Positions 22,294 to 28,056 of a DNA stretch of 28,056 nucleotides are shown one piece after another. Position numbers and translations under genes: made by a program. The notes beneath the pieces are model-generated. The model searched no databases and was not told the origin of the DNA. It worked only from the letters and a program-made list of their open reading frames with translations. Source of the DNA: JAAAOZ01 sp964496595. Lineage in GTDB: Bacteria > Chloroflexota > Anaerolineae > B4-G1 > SLSP01. How positions within the stretch are numbered: the stretch's first letter is position 1; every line of letters starts with the position of its first letter. The stretch is from positions 1 to 28,056 of the forward strand of contig CAZCAI010000049.1 of assembly GCA_964496595.1 (NCBI GenBank), in the 5' to 3' direction.

Positions 22294-23421
22294 TTACGCC
22301 TCTGCCTCGATGGTGAGCGCCGTGGTGGGGTAGCCCATCCGGTCGAGGACGGTGTAGCACAGTCGAACCATATAATCGGCGCTGAGGTTGGATTCAAAGA
22401 GGATGTCGGTGTTTATGATCTGCGCTGGGTGCCGCAGATCAGTCTGGTCGCGCGTGAAGTAGGGGCGTTTGCGTCCGCGCAGGGCCAGCACGGCTGTCTC
22501 GAATTTCTGGGAATCGCGTTGCCAGAGGATCTCGAACAGGGTGTCGGCGATCTCTTTCCAGGTGTGGACTTCGTGGCGCTCGCCGTCAAAGGTGAAGGCG
22601 AGCGCGCTTTGTCCGGTGTAGCTCTCATCCAACGGGACGAGGGGCGTGGCTTTCCTGCTGTTGGATGGGGGCGATGTGAGGGACAATGACGTCATAGGTG
22701 GGCGTTCTCCAATCTTCGGTTCAAACTGGCTCTCGATCATCTCCGGCTCGATCTCGCTCTCTTCTTTCTCCTGCGCGACAACATCCGAGATGAGGTTGAT
22801 GAGCGGATCGACACGCACCGGCGCGGGGAGCAGGAGATTGAGGATGGTGCGATGGGCCAAGCCGTAGGCCTGTTTGAGTTCCAGCAGATTGAGCAGCGCA
22901 TCGACGCTGGCGACGCGCAACTTCTCCCGGCGGCCCTCGGCTTTGATCGCGTTCTCTAGCTGGCTGGTGTGCGCGTCAAAGCGGCCGTAGACATAGAGGC
23001 CCAGGGCGTTGTTGGGCTGCTGAATTTGTCCCTCGGATACAAGCGCGTTGATGTAGCCCAGCAACGTGGAGGTCTTGACCGTGTAGACGTCGGTGGTCTT
23101 CGCCTCGACCACGAGGGCCCATCCCGTCGGCGACTGCCACAGGCCATCGAATCCAATCGCCCCTCGGACGCCGCGATAGCGCCCGTAGGTCACATCGAAT
23201 CCCAGGCATTGGCCTAGATGATTGATCAGATCTTGCAGCGCTTTGTTGAACTGCGCGCCGGAGGCATCCAAGGCATCCTCGATGTAATCGCGGAGATCGC
23301 TCGCCTGCTGCACATTCTCCTGGAGATACGTTCGGAAGCGTGCGCTCGCGCTTCCTGGCTGATCGCTATCGTTCAGCCCTCCAACAAGATCAAGTAGGGT
23401 GTGGAGTTCTATCTTCGGCAT
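22294..23421 (-). CDS. PD-(D/E)xK nuclease-like protein
   Basis: A 375-residue soluble protein. Residues about 55-150 look like a restriction-endonuclease fold: a helix FNKALQDLINHLG (58-70), then GFDGLW with Asp92, then VVEAKTT with Glu106-Ala-Lys108, the D..ExK arrangement. This is inference from motif, not recognised homology to a named enzyme. The middle (about 215-270) is a low-complexity linker rich in Glu, Pro and Ser. The C-terminal domain (about 280-375) contains GERHEVHTWKEIADTLFEIL and FETAVLALRGRKRPYFT, resembling substrate- or DNA-recognition modules attached to such nucleases. No methyltransferase is adjacent, so a classic restriction-modification role is not indicated. AAGGAG lies eight bases before the ATG. 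Confidence 0.65.
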   Translation of the reverse strand: MPKIELHTLLDLVGGLNDSDQPGSASARFRTYLQENVQQASDLRDYIEDALDASGAQFNKALQDLINHLGQCLGFDVTYGRYRGVRGAIGFDGLWQSPTGWALVVEAKTTDVYTVKTSTLLGYINALVSEGQIQQPNNALGLYVYGRFDAHTSQLENAIKAEGRREKLRVASVDALLNLLELKQAYGLAHRTILNLLLPAPVRVDPLINLISDVVAQEKEESEIEPEMIESQFEPKIGERPPMTSLSLTSPPSNSRKATPLVPLDESYTGQSALAFTFDGERHEVHTWKEIADTLFEILWQRDSQKFETAVLALRGRKRPYFTRDQTDLRHPAQIINTDILFESNLSADYMVRLCYTVLDRMGYPTTALTIEAEA

Positions 23422-23568
23422 GGGGATTTCTCCTTAAATAGGTTGTGGATTGAGTTTCTTGCGACGTCATGCATCAGCGACAACGCCTAAAATCAAGCCA
23501 GTGGCATCGAAAACCTCGACGCCACTGACGTTATCTCCTAAGTTTTTTCTCTGTTCCCTGCTTGTTTT
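23422..23568. other. Intergenic region with short hairpin
   Basis: An imperfect hairpin CAGTGGC/GCCACTG with inner TCGA/TCGA (about 23499-23527) lies downstream of the YgiT-type gene on the minus strand. The YgiT reading frame stays open past its TAG stop through this hairpin for 33 more codons. Nothing else is visible. Confidence 0.45.
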
Positions 23569-23793
23569 CTATGCGAACTCGAACACAGGTACCTCTACCA
23601 TCCGTTTGGGTTCTTGCTTCTCCCAAATGATCTGCTGTAAATGCTCCACCGTCTCAGGCGAGAAAAATTGCTCCCCCGTCTCAAGGCATACCCGTGCAGG
23701 TACATTCTCGATGATGACGAGGCGCCCTTCTACCTCGAGGGTATAGGTGACTCGTCGTTCAACTAAGGTCTCTTTCCATTCGTAATGACGCAT
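23569..23793 (-). CDS. YgiT/MqsA-type antitoxin-like protein lacking full zinc finger
   Basis: A 74-residue protein with RRVTYTLEVEGRLVIIENVP (14-33) and then ARVCLETGEQFFSPETVEHL (34-53), the pattern of YgiT-type zinc-finger proteins. These usually read CxxCGE; here only one Cys remains (CLETGE) and no N-terminal CxxC precedes it, so zinc binding is doubtful. I recall that a VCxETGE subfamily exists, so this need not be damage. It follows the DUF4258 gene by one base, with its AAGGAG inside that gene's last codons, so translation is coupled. It is the probable antitoxin partner. Confidence 0.8.
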   Translation of the reverse strand: MRHYEWKETLVERRVTYTLEVEGRLVIIENVPARVCLETGEQFFSPETVEHLQQIIWEKQEPKRMVEVPVFEFA

Positions 23794-23794
23794 T

Positions 23795-24100
23795 TTATTT
23801 GCTCCTTAATCGCAGATCGATCCATAACCGAGGGTTAGGCTCGTATAGAGTGATGATCTTCACTAAAAGTCGAGAAGGATAACTGCACATAATATGTAAA
23901 GGACGACCTGCTTGAGTGAATCCCAGCAATAAGCAACTCGGACCGTATTTGTCGTTAGGATAATCTTCGATAATTTCTGCTTCTGCAATTGCGTCTCGGA
24001 CTTCTTGCGCGCTGATGTGTCGAATGATGCTTTGATCAACCGCATGTTGCGAGAACTCGAATTGCCCTAGCGCGATTTTACGACGGATTTGTTCAATCAT
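23795..24100 (-). CDS. DUF4258 protein, RelE-fold toxin candidate
   Basis: A 101-residue protein. FEFSQHAVDQSIIRHISAQE (14-33) and DYPNDKYGPSCLLLGF then RPLHIMCSYPS match DUF4258, a family with RelE/ParE-like fold often encoded beside YgiT-type antitoxins. Members are proposed mRNA interferases, unproven here. The frame extends upstream to 24175; the ATG at 24100 fits the family's N-terminus, though its ribosome binding site is weak. Together with the next gene it forms a toxin-first two-gene module. Confidence 0.82.
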   Translation of the reverse strand: MIEQIRRKIALGQFEFSQHAVDQSIIRHISAQEVRDAIAEAEIIEDYPNDKYGPSCLLLGFTQAGRPLHIMCSYPSRLLVKIITLYEPNPRLWIDLRLRSK

Positions 24101-24267
24101 TACATTCACTTTACCATGAAATATTATGTTCTGCAAATATGTGTCATTTTGGGACTTCTCTCGGTGTGCGACCATGCCTGCGTTGGAATTGTCTTGCGGG
24201 CCAGCCGAATCCCCGGCGGCTTGATGAGGATAAAAAAGCCGGGTTGAATCTTTCCAACGTTAGATGG

Positions 24268-24296
24268 TTGACTCTCCTAGATCGTCGGAGTATACT
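24268..24296 (+). promoter_or_regulatory. Sigma-70-type promoter of the DUF433/DUF5615 module
   Basis: TTGACT at 24268-24273 and TATACT at 24291-24296 are separated by exactly 17 bases, close to consensus. The spacer holds CTCC and GGAG in inverted orientation, a possible operator. The leader to the ATG at 24488 would be about 185 bases. Confidence 0.75.
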
Positions 24297-24365
24297 ACAT
24301 CCAATTCAAGCAATGCAAAGCGGTTACTGTCACAAAGTCCTCGCCACCTGGCTCCCTGGCTCCGA

Positions 24366-24412
24366 GGGGATTGTCAAATCCCCGCCTAACCGCCGGATTT
24401 AGCAATCCGGCG
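24366..24412 (+). promoter_or_regulatory. Tandem hairpins in the module's leader
   Basis: GGGGATT/AATCCCC (24366-24372 and 24377-24383, four-base loop) is followed by CGCCGGATT/AATCCGGCG (24391-24399 and 24404-24412, four-base loop). There is no T-run after either stem. They lie between promoter and ribosome binding site. Confidence 0.7.
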
Positions 24413-24487
24413 AGAGCCTGGCACGACATGGCGAATACTTTGAGACACAAGCCAAAGCGCAAATTTTTGCGATAGAGGTGTGTGAAG

Positions 24488-24835
24488 ATGGAGATGGAAG
24501 CTGCGACGTTGTCAATCAAGGCCCGACCTATCCCTTTGGAGATGGACGTCGATGGCGTTGTCCGAGTAGGTGGCACCCGCGTGACGCTGGATACGGTGAT
24601 CGCTGCCTTTAATGAGGGCGCGACGGCTGAGGAAATTGTATACCAGTACCCATCCCTGGATCTGGCCGATGTCTATGCCGTGCTGGGATACTATTTGCAG
24701 CGGCGGTCGGACGTTGAGGCCTATCTGTGTCAGCGAGAGCGGCAGAGGGAAGAAACTCGCGAGCAGAATGAAACGCAGTTTGACCCGCGTGGGGTACGAG
24801 GTCGTCTGTTGGCGCGACGCGCTGAACCTGATTAG
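24488..24835 (+). CDS. DUF433 antitoxin-like protein
   Basis: A 115-residue protein with the DUF433 winged-helix pattern: DGVVRVGGTRVTLDTVIAAF (22-41), then GATAEEIVYQYPSLDLADVY (44-63) and AVLGYYLQRRSDVEAYL. DUF433 proteins are the antitoxin partners (VapB45-like) of DUF5615 PIN-like toxins and usually bind their own promoter. The ATG at 24488 is chosen because AGAGGTG sits seven bases upstream; the GTG at 24482 is too close to that site. The C-terminal tail after residue 90 is charged and probably wraps the toxin. The toxin gene follows after 12 bases. Confidence 0.88.
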   Translation: MEMEAATLSIKARPIPLEMDVDGVVRVGGTRVTLDTVIAAFNEGATAEEIVYQYPSLDLADVYAVLGYYLQRRSDVEAYLCQRERQREETREQNETQFDPRGVRGRLLARRAEPD

Positions 24836-24847
24836 GAACTGTGAACG

Positions 24848-25201
24848 ATGCTGCGGTTAGCCGCTGACGAAAACTTCAACAACAATATCGTGCGAGGGTT
24901 GATACGGCGGCAGCCGGAACTGGATATTGTTCGTGTGCAGGACGTTGGCCTCTATGGCGCAGACGACCGGACTGTGCTTGCATGGTCGGCGCAAGAAGGG
25001 CGTGTATTGCTCACGCACGACGTCTCCACTATTACTAAGTACGCTTATGAGCGTATTCAGGCCGGGAAGTCTATGCCGGGCGTGTTTGAAGTCAACCGAT
25101 CTGTGTCGATTGGGCGTGCTATCGAGGATATTTTGTTGTTGGCAAAATGTAGCCTTGATGGTGAGTGGGAAGGTCAAGTGCGTTACTTGCCGTTGAAATA
25201 G
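24848..25201 (+). CDS. DUF5615 PIN-like toxin
   Basis: A 117-residue protein with the PIN-like core: LAADENFNNNIVRGLIRR (4-21) carrying Asp7 and Glu8, and GRVLLTHDVSTITKYAYERI (51-70) with Asp58, the expected metal-binding acidic residues. DUF5615 proteins (VapC45/Mut7-C-like) are predicted RNases, toxic unless bound by their DUF433 partner. AGGAA lies nine bases before the ATG. The antitoxin-first order and 12-base gap are typical of this module. A terminator-like hairpin follows at 25236-25260. Confidence 0.88.
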   Translation: MLRLAADENFNNNIVRGLIRRQPELDIVRVQDVGLYGADDRTVLAWSAQEGRVLLTHDVSTITKYAYERIQAGKSMPGVFEVNRSVSIGRAIEDILLLAKCSLDGEWEGQVRYLPLK

Positions 25202-25235
25202 AGCCGCGATCCGAGCGCGACGCAAGAAAAGAGTT

Positions 25236-25260
25236 GCCCCACCAGTTATTTGGGTGGGGC
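25236..25260 (+). terminator. Hairpin terminator after the DUF5615 gene
   Basis: GCCCCACC and GGTGGGGC (25236-25243 and 25253-25260) form a GC-rich eight-base stem. The downstream GGTTGTATTT is only moderately T-rich, so efficiency may be partial. Confidence 0.65.
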
Positions 25261-25428
25261 GGTTGTATTTAGGCTGGGCAGGGATGGCCCAAATTCTGTA
25301 TTGACATTCCCGGCTTTTCGCAGTTTAATTATAAAGAGTCGGGTGTCGTCGCAGCCCTCTAGGTGTATGGTTTCTGAGAGAAACTGGCAGTGACATTCCA
25401 AATCAATCCCCTCGGGAAAGGAGAATAT

Positions 25429-26433
25429 ATGAATCTGCTCAAGAATCCTAATTTTGACGAAGGACATCACCATCAAAACCAAATCACAGAAATTGTTGTG
25501 CCGGATCACTGGCATCTCTATTGGCTGGATGGCGAGAAGTTCAAGCACGGCGGGGATCGGCCGGCGTATCGGCCAGAATCCGTCGTGTGGAACATCCAAA
25601 ATGCGCCGCCGAATGAGAAATCACTTTTCTTTTTGAAGGGCAACTATTGCTGGAAGGTCTTCAAGGCGAGCGCGCCGGTCTACTTCGCCGTCAAGCAGGA
25701 CATCTCCGGGCTGATGCCGGGGGCGACCTATCGCTTCAATGCCCAGGTCTATCCCGACATCGTGACCAGCTATTCGGGCGGGCAAAAAGTTCGCCCCGGC
25801 GATATTTGGTCCGCCGAATCTCGGGCCGGGTGGAGTGATCCCAGTACGCCCTGGCCCCATGCCGAGGATGGCGATGTGAACTGGTCGGAGTGGTTCAACA
25901 TCCACAACGGCAACTACGCTTTCGGCGAATATAATGACGTCTGGGTAGAATTCGTCGCGCCGGTCAGCGGCCAGGTCACGGTGTGGGTCGAAAACAAGGC
26001 CAAGTGGGGCTTTGAGAACAACTGGTTTATGGATGCTTTTTCGCTGGAGATGATAGATTCTGCGCCGAAGGATCTACCTTCACCGGGGCCGCCGCCTGCG
26101 GAGCCATCACCGCCGCCTGCGGAAGGGCGCGGCGCGCCACGGAAGCAATACGCGCGCACTTACTTCCTGCTGCCCCAGACGCTGCCGCTGGAGATGGCCT
26201 TGGCCGCGATGCGGGTCGCGTACGAGGCGCACGTGACCGTCGGCTTCTCGCCTGACGATGCGGGTGTTGGGGATCTCGACCGCCGGCTGGTGGTGTGCGT
26301 CAATCCGGGGCAGTTTGATCTGCCGGTTAGCCAGGAGTGGTATGATCTTCATTATCCGGGCGTCAAGTTTATGCCGATCACATCGGCCAGTACGGCAGAG
26401 GAGCTGACCGCGAAGCTGCGAGCGTTGTTCTAG
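25429..26433 (+). CDS. Two-domain protein with carbohydrate-binding-like N-terminus
   Basis: A 334-residue protein. The N-terminal half (about 1-205) begins MNLLKNPNFDEGHHHQ and has aromatic-rich beta strands (VPDHWHLYWLDGEKFKHGG, then DVWVEFVAPVSGQVTVWVEN), the pattern of a jelly-roll carbohydrate-binding module such as those headed by LxNxxF. Residues 211-238 form a proline-rich linker. The C-terminal 95 residues are a separate alpha/beta domain (LPLEMALAAMRVAYEAHVTV, then KFMPITSASTAEELTAKL) with no family I recognise. No signal peptide is present, which is odd for a carbohydrate-binding protein. AAGGAG lies five bases before the ATG at 25429; the longer GTG start at 25390 lacks such a site. 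I recall the N-terminal pattern in other Chloroflexota, attached to varied C-terminal domains. Confidence 0.7.
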   Translation: MNLLKNPNFDEGHHHQNQITEIVVPDHWHLYWLDGEKFKHGGDRPAYRPESVVWNIQNAPPNEKSLFFLKGNYCWKVFKASAPVYFAVKQDISGLMPGATYRFNAQVYPDIVTSYSGGQKVRPGDIWSAESRAGWSDPSTPWPHAEDGDVNWSEWFNIHNGNYAFGEYNDVWVEFVAPVSGQVTVWVENKAKWGFENNWFMDAFSLEMIDSAPKDLPSPGPPPAEPSPPPAEGRGAPRKQYARTYFLLPQTLPLEMALAAMRVAYEAHVTVGFSPDDAGVGDLDRRLVVCVNPGQFDLPVSQEWYDLHYPGVKFMPITSASTAEELTAKLRALF

Positions 26434-26463
26434 CGTTTTCTTGCATCAAAGTTGAAGCTGAAA

Positions 26464-26504
26464 ATCAAGATGCCCCCCAATGTAATTTTGGGGGGCATCT
26501 TGAT
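26464..26504. terminator. Bidirectional terminator between convergent genes
   Basis: A perfect 17-bp stem ATCAAGATGCCCCCCAA paired with TTGGGGGGCATCTTGAT (26464-26480 and 26488-26504), with a seven-base loop. On the minus strand TTTT follows at once; on the plus strand a looser T-rich stretch follows. It serves both the gene ending at 26433 and the one ending at 26549. Confidence 0.92.
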
Positions 26505-26548
26505 ATAGTGTGTTTTATTACGGAACCGATTACGCTCTGGGGAATCGG

Positions 26549-26977
26549 TCACTCGCCAGATTTGATTTCAATGCCTTTGGTCATATAATAAAAAGAAAGT
26601 GACTCGGACATCCCTTCTTGCACGCGACGTCTCGCCTGATCCATCACATCGACGAAGACCAGGCTTTTGTTGCCCTTGGGGCAGATTACACCCAGGCGCT
26701 TATGGCCGCCCGCCGTGTTGATCGCCCATTCCCCCTCGAACTTCCGGCGAAATGTTTCCCCCACAAACGCCCCCCAGATGGTGACGATATCTTGCGAGGG
26801 CTGAGGGAATTGGCGGAGATGGCGATCAATCCACTCATCCAACAGTTGGAGGCCCACAGCGCCATAGTCGACCTCTTGCTCTGCGTATTTGCCCAAGCCA
26901 TCGCGTGCTCGCTCTGCTAACTCAGTCAACTTACGCGCTTGCTGTGGGGGGATAAATTTAATGGGTCGATTTGCCAT
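26549..26977 (-). CDS. Hypothetical cytoplasmic protein
   Basis: A 142-residue soluble protein. An N-terminal helical segment (PQQARKLTELAERARDGL) is followed by LLDEWIDRHLRQFPQ, then TIWGAFVGETFRRKFEGEWA (66-85) and SLVFVDVMDQARRRVQEG. The GAFVGE...GEW pattern resembles families of small uncharacterised proteins (DUF3806-like), but I am not sure of the assignment. The ATG at 26977 has AAGGTG six bases upstream; the frame is open three codons further. It is transcribed divergently from the MBL-fold gene, with its own promoter at 27012-27039. Confidence 0.65.
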   Translation of the reverse strand: MANRPIKFIPPQQARKLTELAERARDGLGKYAEQEVDYGAVGLQLLDEWIDRHLRQFPQPSQDIVTIWGAFVGETFRRKFEGEWAINTAGGHKRLGVICPKGNKSLVFVDVMDQARRRVQEGMSESLSFYYMTKGIEIKSGE

Positions 26978-27011
26978 GCGTAACACCTTCTGTTAGATAA
27001 ATTCAAATTTG

Positions 27012-27039
27012 ATTATAGCACACCCTTAAATTGGAGCAA
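27012..27039 (-). promoter_or_regulatory. Promoter of the hypothetical gene at 26549-26977
   Basis: On the minus strand TTGCTC (27039-27034) and TATAAT (27017-27012) are 16 bases apart, with an extended -10 (TGCTATAAT). The ATG follows 34 bases downstream of the -10. Confidence 0.78.
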
Positions 27040-27069
27040 ATCCTTCGCCCAAATTTTCTGAGGGGTGCG

Positions 27070-27098
27070 TTGGCTTTCGCGCCGCTTTTGATTATAAT
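27070..27098 (+). promoter_or_regulatory. Promoter of the MBL-fold gene
   Basis: TTGGCT (27070-27075) and a perfect TATAAT (27093-27098) are 17 bases apart. It is divergent from the promoter at 27012-27039, the two -35 elements being about 30 bases apart. Confidence 0.8.
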
Positions 27099-27116
27099 GT
27101 ATGGGGAATGGATAGG

Positions 27117-27150
27117 CGCCTGAGTGAAGTTAAGTGAATCAACTTAGGCG
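27117..27150 (+). promoter_or_regulatory. Imperfect inverted repeat in the MBL leader
   Basis: CGCCTGAGT (27117-27125) and ACTTAGGCG (27142-27150) are inverted with one mismatch in nine. The repeat begins about 19 bases after the -10 element, a position suited to an operator or a leader stem. Confidence 0.5.
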
Positions 27151-27208
27151 TTTATCTATTTGTATCGTAACGAATTATAGATGATTTCTCACAAGGAGAT
27201 AGTTGCTT

Positions 27209-27868
27209 ATGGATGTAACGTGGCATGGTCTGGGATGTTTTCGCCTCAAGGAGCGCGGGTATCCGGCCGTTGTGACGGATCCCTTCAAAAATGACGCGGC
27301 GCCTGGCTTGACGTTGCCGAGCGCGCGGGCGGACATTGTAACTTCAAGCGTTCCGCTGTTGGACCCGGAGGGCGGCGATTACCCTGATGTGCGGGGCGTC
27401 TCGCACGTATTGTCGGGGCCGGGGGAGTATGAGATCGGCGGCGTGTTTATCACGGGCGTGGCGACCAAGCGCGCGCAGGCGAAGGACGCCGAGCCGCAAC
27501 AAAACATCGCCTATGCTTACGAGATCAACGATGTGGCGGTCTGCCATTTGGGCGCATTGGGGGGGATGCCCACACAGGCCCAGATCGAGGCGCTGGGGCG
27601 GGTGGACGTGTTGTTGATCCCGGTGGGACTGCCGCATGGCCTCAAGCCGGGGAAGGCCGCCGAGTTGGTGAGCCTTATCGAGCCGGACATCGTTATTCCG
27701 ATGGAATATGCCGTGCCGGGCTTGCAGGTCGAGCGCGAGGCCGTGGATCGGTTCCTGAAGGAAATGGGGGAGGCGGATAAGGCGCCCATCCCCAGTTTGC
27801 GGGTCTCCTCCTCCGATGTGGGTGGGGAAGAGACGCGGGTCGTGATTTTGGAACCAGAGCGCGCCTGA
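27209..27868 (+). CDS. Metallo-beta-lactamase-fold protein, metal ligands lost
   Basis: A 219-residue protein of the COG2220/UlaG-like MBL group. The fold markers are present: VTWHGLGCFRLKER (3-16), TDPF (23-26), LSGPGEYEIGGVFITGV (68-84), VCHLGALGG (111-119), VDVLLIPVG (132-140) and IVIPMEY (161-167). The HxHxDH site of active enzymes should follow ADIV (41-44), but the sequence there is TSSVPLLDPEGGD, without histidine. In the relatives I recall the later motifs read HLGDLGH and PMHY; here they are HLGALGG (Ala116) and PMEY (Glu166). It is probably not a hydrolase and may be a binding or regulatory pseudo-enzyme. The ATG at 27209 follows AAGGAG by 10 bases; a TTG at 27203 is an alternative. 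Confidence 0.82.
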   Translation: MDVTWHGLGCFRLKERGYPAVVTDPFKNDAAPGLTLPSARADIVTSSVPLLDPEGGDYPDVRGVSHVLSGPGEYEIGGVFITGVATKRAQAKDAEPQQNIAYAYEINDVAVCHLGALGGMPTQAQIEALGRVDVLLIPVGLPHGLKPGKAAELVSLIEPDIVIPMEYAVPGLQVEREAVDRFLKEMGEADKAPIPSLRVSSSDVGGEETRVVILEPERA

Positions 27869-28056
27869 CGATGTTCTTCAGGCCGATATATCTGGCGCCT
27901 TGCAACCGAGAGGCTAAATTGTTTTCGGATGCGGGCATTATTTTCTTGGCTCTTTAGGAATTCGCCGGGTGCAATCGTACTATCCCCCTCCACAACCCAG
28001 GAACGACGCAAAAAAGGTCTGTAATCCCCACAAACACGCAATTCTTGGCTGCTTTC
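27869..28056. other. Intergenic end of window with repeat copy
   Basis: No supported gene. A minus-strand frame running through it and into the MBL gene is antisense to that gene. From 27948 on it is occupied by copy 2 of the dispersed repeat. No terminator for the MBL gene is evident. Confidence 0.5.
27948..28056 (-). repeat. Dispersed 109-bp repeat, copy 2 (cut by window edge)
   Basis: Aligns gap-free to 5108-5216 at a constant offset of 22,840 bases, with 13 differences. The left boundary is sharp at GGCTCTT; the right boundary is not visible because the window ends. Confidence 0.88.

Larger units (their letters stand above)
24101..24487. other. Intergenic region between two divergent toxin-antitoxin modules
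   Basis: About 390 bases without a gene. It contains the promoter at 24268-24296 for the rightward module, a hairpin-like segment at about 24196-24235 (CCGGCGGCTT facing AAGCCGGG) and two short perfect hairpins at 24366-24412. I found no clear promoter for the leftward DUF4258 gene. Confidence 0.6.

Noticed and set aside
22141..22689. 182-codon plus-strand frame
   Set aside because: Mostly antisense of the nuclease-like gene, and its beginning lies in the inverted repeat.
24366..24412. Tandem hairpins as a transcription terminator or attenuator
   Set aside because: No T-run follows either stem on the plus strand; listed only as leader structure.
27517..28041. 174-codon minus-strand frame at the right edge
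   Set aside because: Most of it is antisense to the MBL-fold gene; the rest is the repeat copy. No ribosome binding site.
5108..28056. The two same-orientation 109-bp copies as boundaries of an integrated element
   Set aside because: The 22.8 kb between them contains mainly housekeeping genes and no integrase, transposase or replication gene.

Overview
The window looks like a chromosomal segment of a Chloroflexota bacterium, probably of the Anaerolineae/Caldilineae type. This is an inference from gene content: a cytoplasmic LacI-type sensor fused to a histidine kinase, YIP1/DUF6159/DUF3592 membrane proteins, PRC-barrel plus Lon-like protease plus UspA neighbours, and intergenic 7-bp repeats. 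I see no rRNA, tRNA, CRISPR array, transposase, integrase or phage gene. Nearly all genes from 1 to 24.1 kb lie on the minus strand. The last 4 kb is mostly plus strand.

Layout in coordinate order (transcription of the first 24 kb runs right to left). (1) 1-5.1 kb: start of a secreted protein, thioredoxin-type arsenate reductase arsC, two histidine kinases with nearly identical kinase halves, and a PEMT/ICMT-like membrane methyltransferase. (2) 5.3-12.7 kb: a run of small membrane proteins (two YIP1-like, a PH-like, a short TM protein, a frameshifted DUF3592 protein, a 14-TPR lipoprotein, a DUF6159 protein, a conserved membrane protein). (3) 12.7-15 kb: flavodoxin, zinc ribbon, galT. (4) 15.2-22 kb: UspA and Lon-like protease (4-bp overlap), phosphoribosyltransferase, double PRC-barrel protein, Fpg-type DNA glycosylase, PRPP synthetase. 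(5) 22.3-25.2 kb: a PD-(D/E)xK-like protein and two toxin-antitoxin-like pairs, DUF4258/YgiT (minus) and DUF433/DUF5615 (plus). (6) 25.4-28 kb: a two-domain protein with a carbohydrate-binding-like N-terminus, a small hypothetical protein, and an MBL-fold protein that has lost its metal ligands. The window ends in a 109-bp repeat also present at 5.1 kb.

The most unusual structure is repetitive rather than a new operon. Seven-base periodic sequences, each locus with its own unit, occur between genes (13.35-13.44, 13.93, 18.47-18.57 and 22.13 kb). They also occur inside both histidine kinase genes at the same point of the ATPase domain, each time as an inverted heptad array translated in frame. 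Other points of note are a nine-A tract that splits the DUF3592 gene, a YIP1 gene whose ribosome binding site points at an ATA codon, a palindromic galT leader, a consensus promoter with a hairpin-rich leader before the DUF433/DUF5615 pair, and the apparently catalytically dead MBL protein.

The genes fit a stress/envelope theme (arsenate, proteolysis, UspA, DNA repair, PRPP supply, membrane proteins). No single pathway is encoded, and functional links beyond the overlapping gene pairs are inference.
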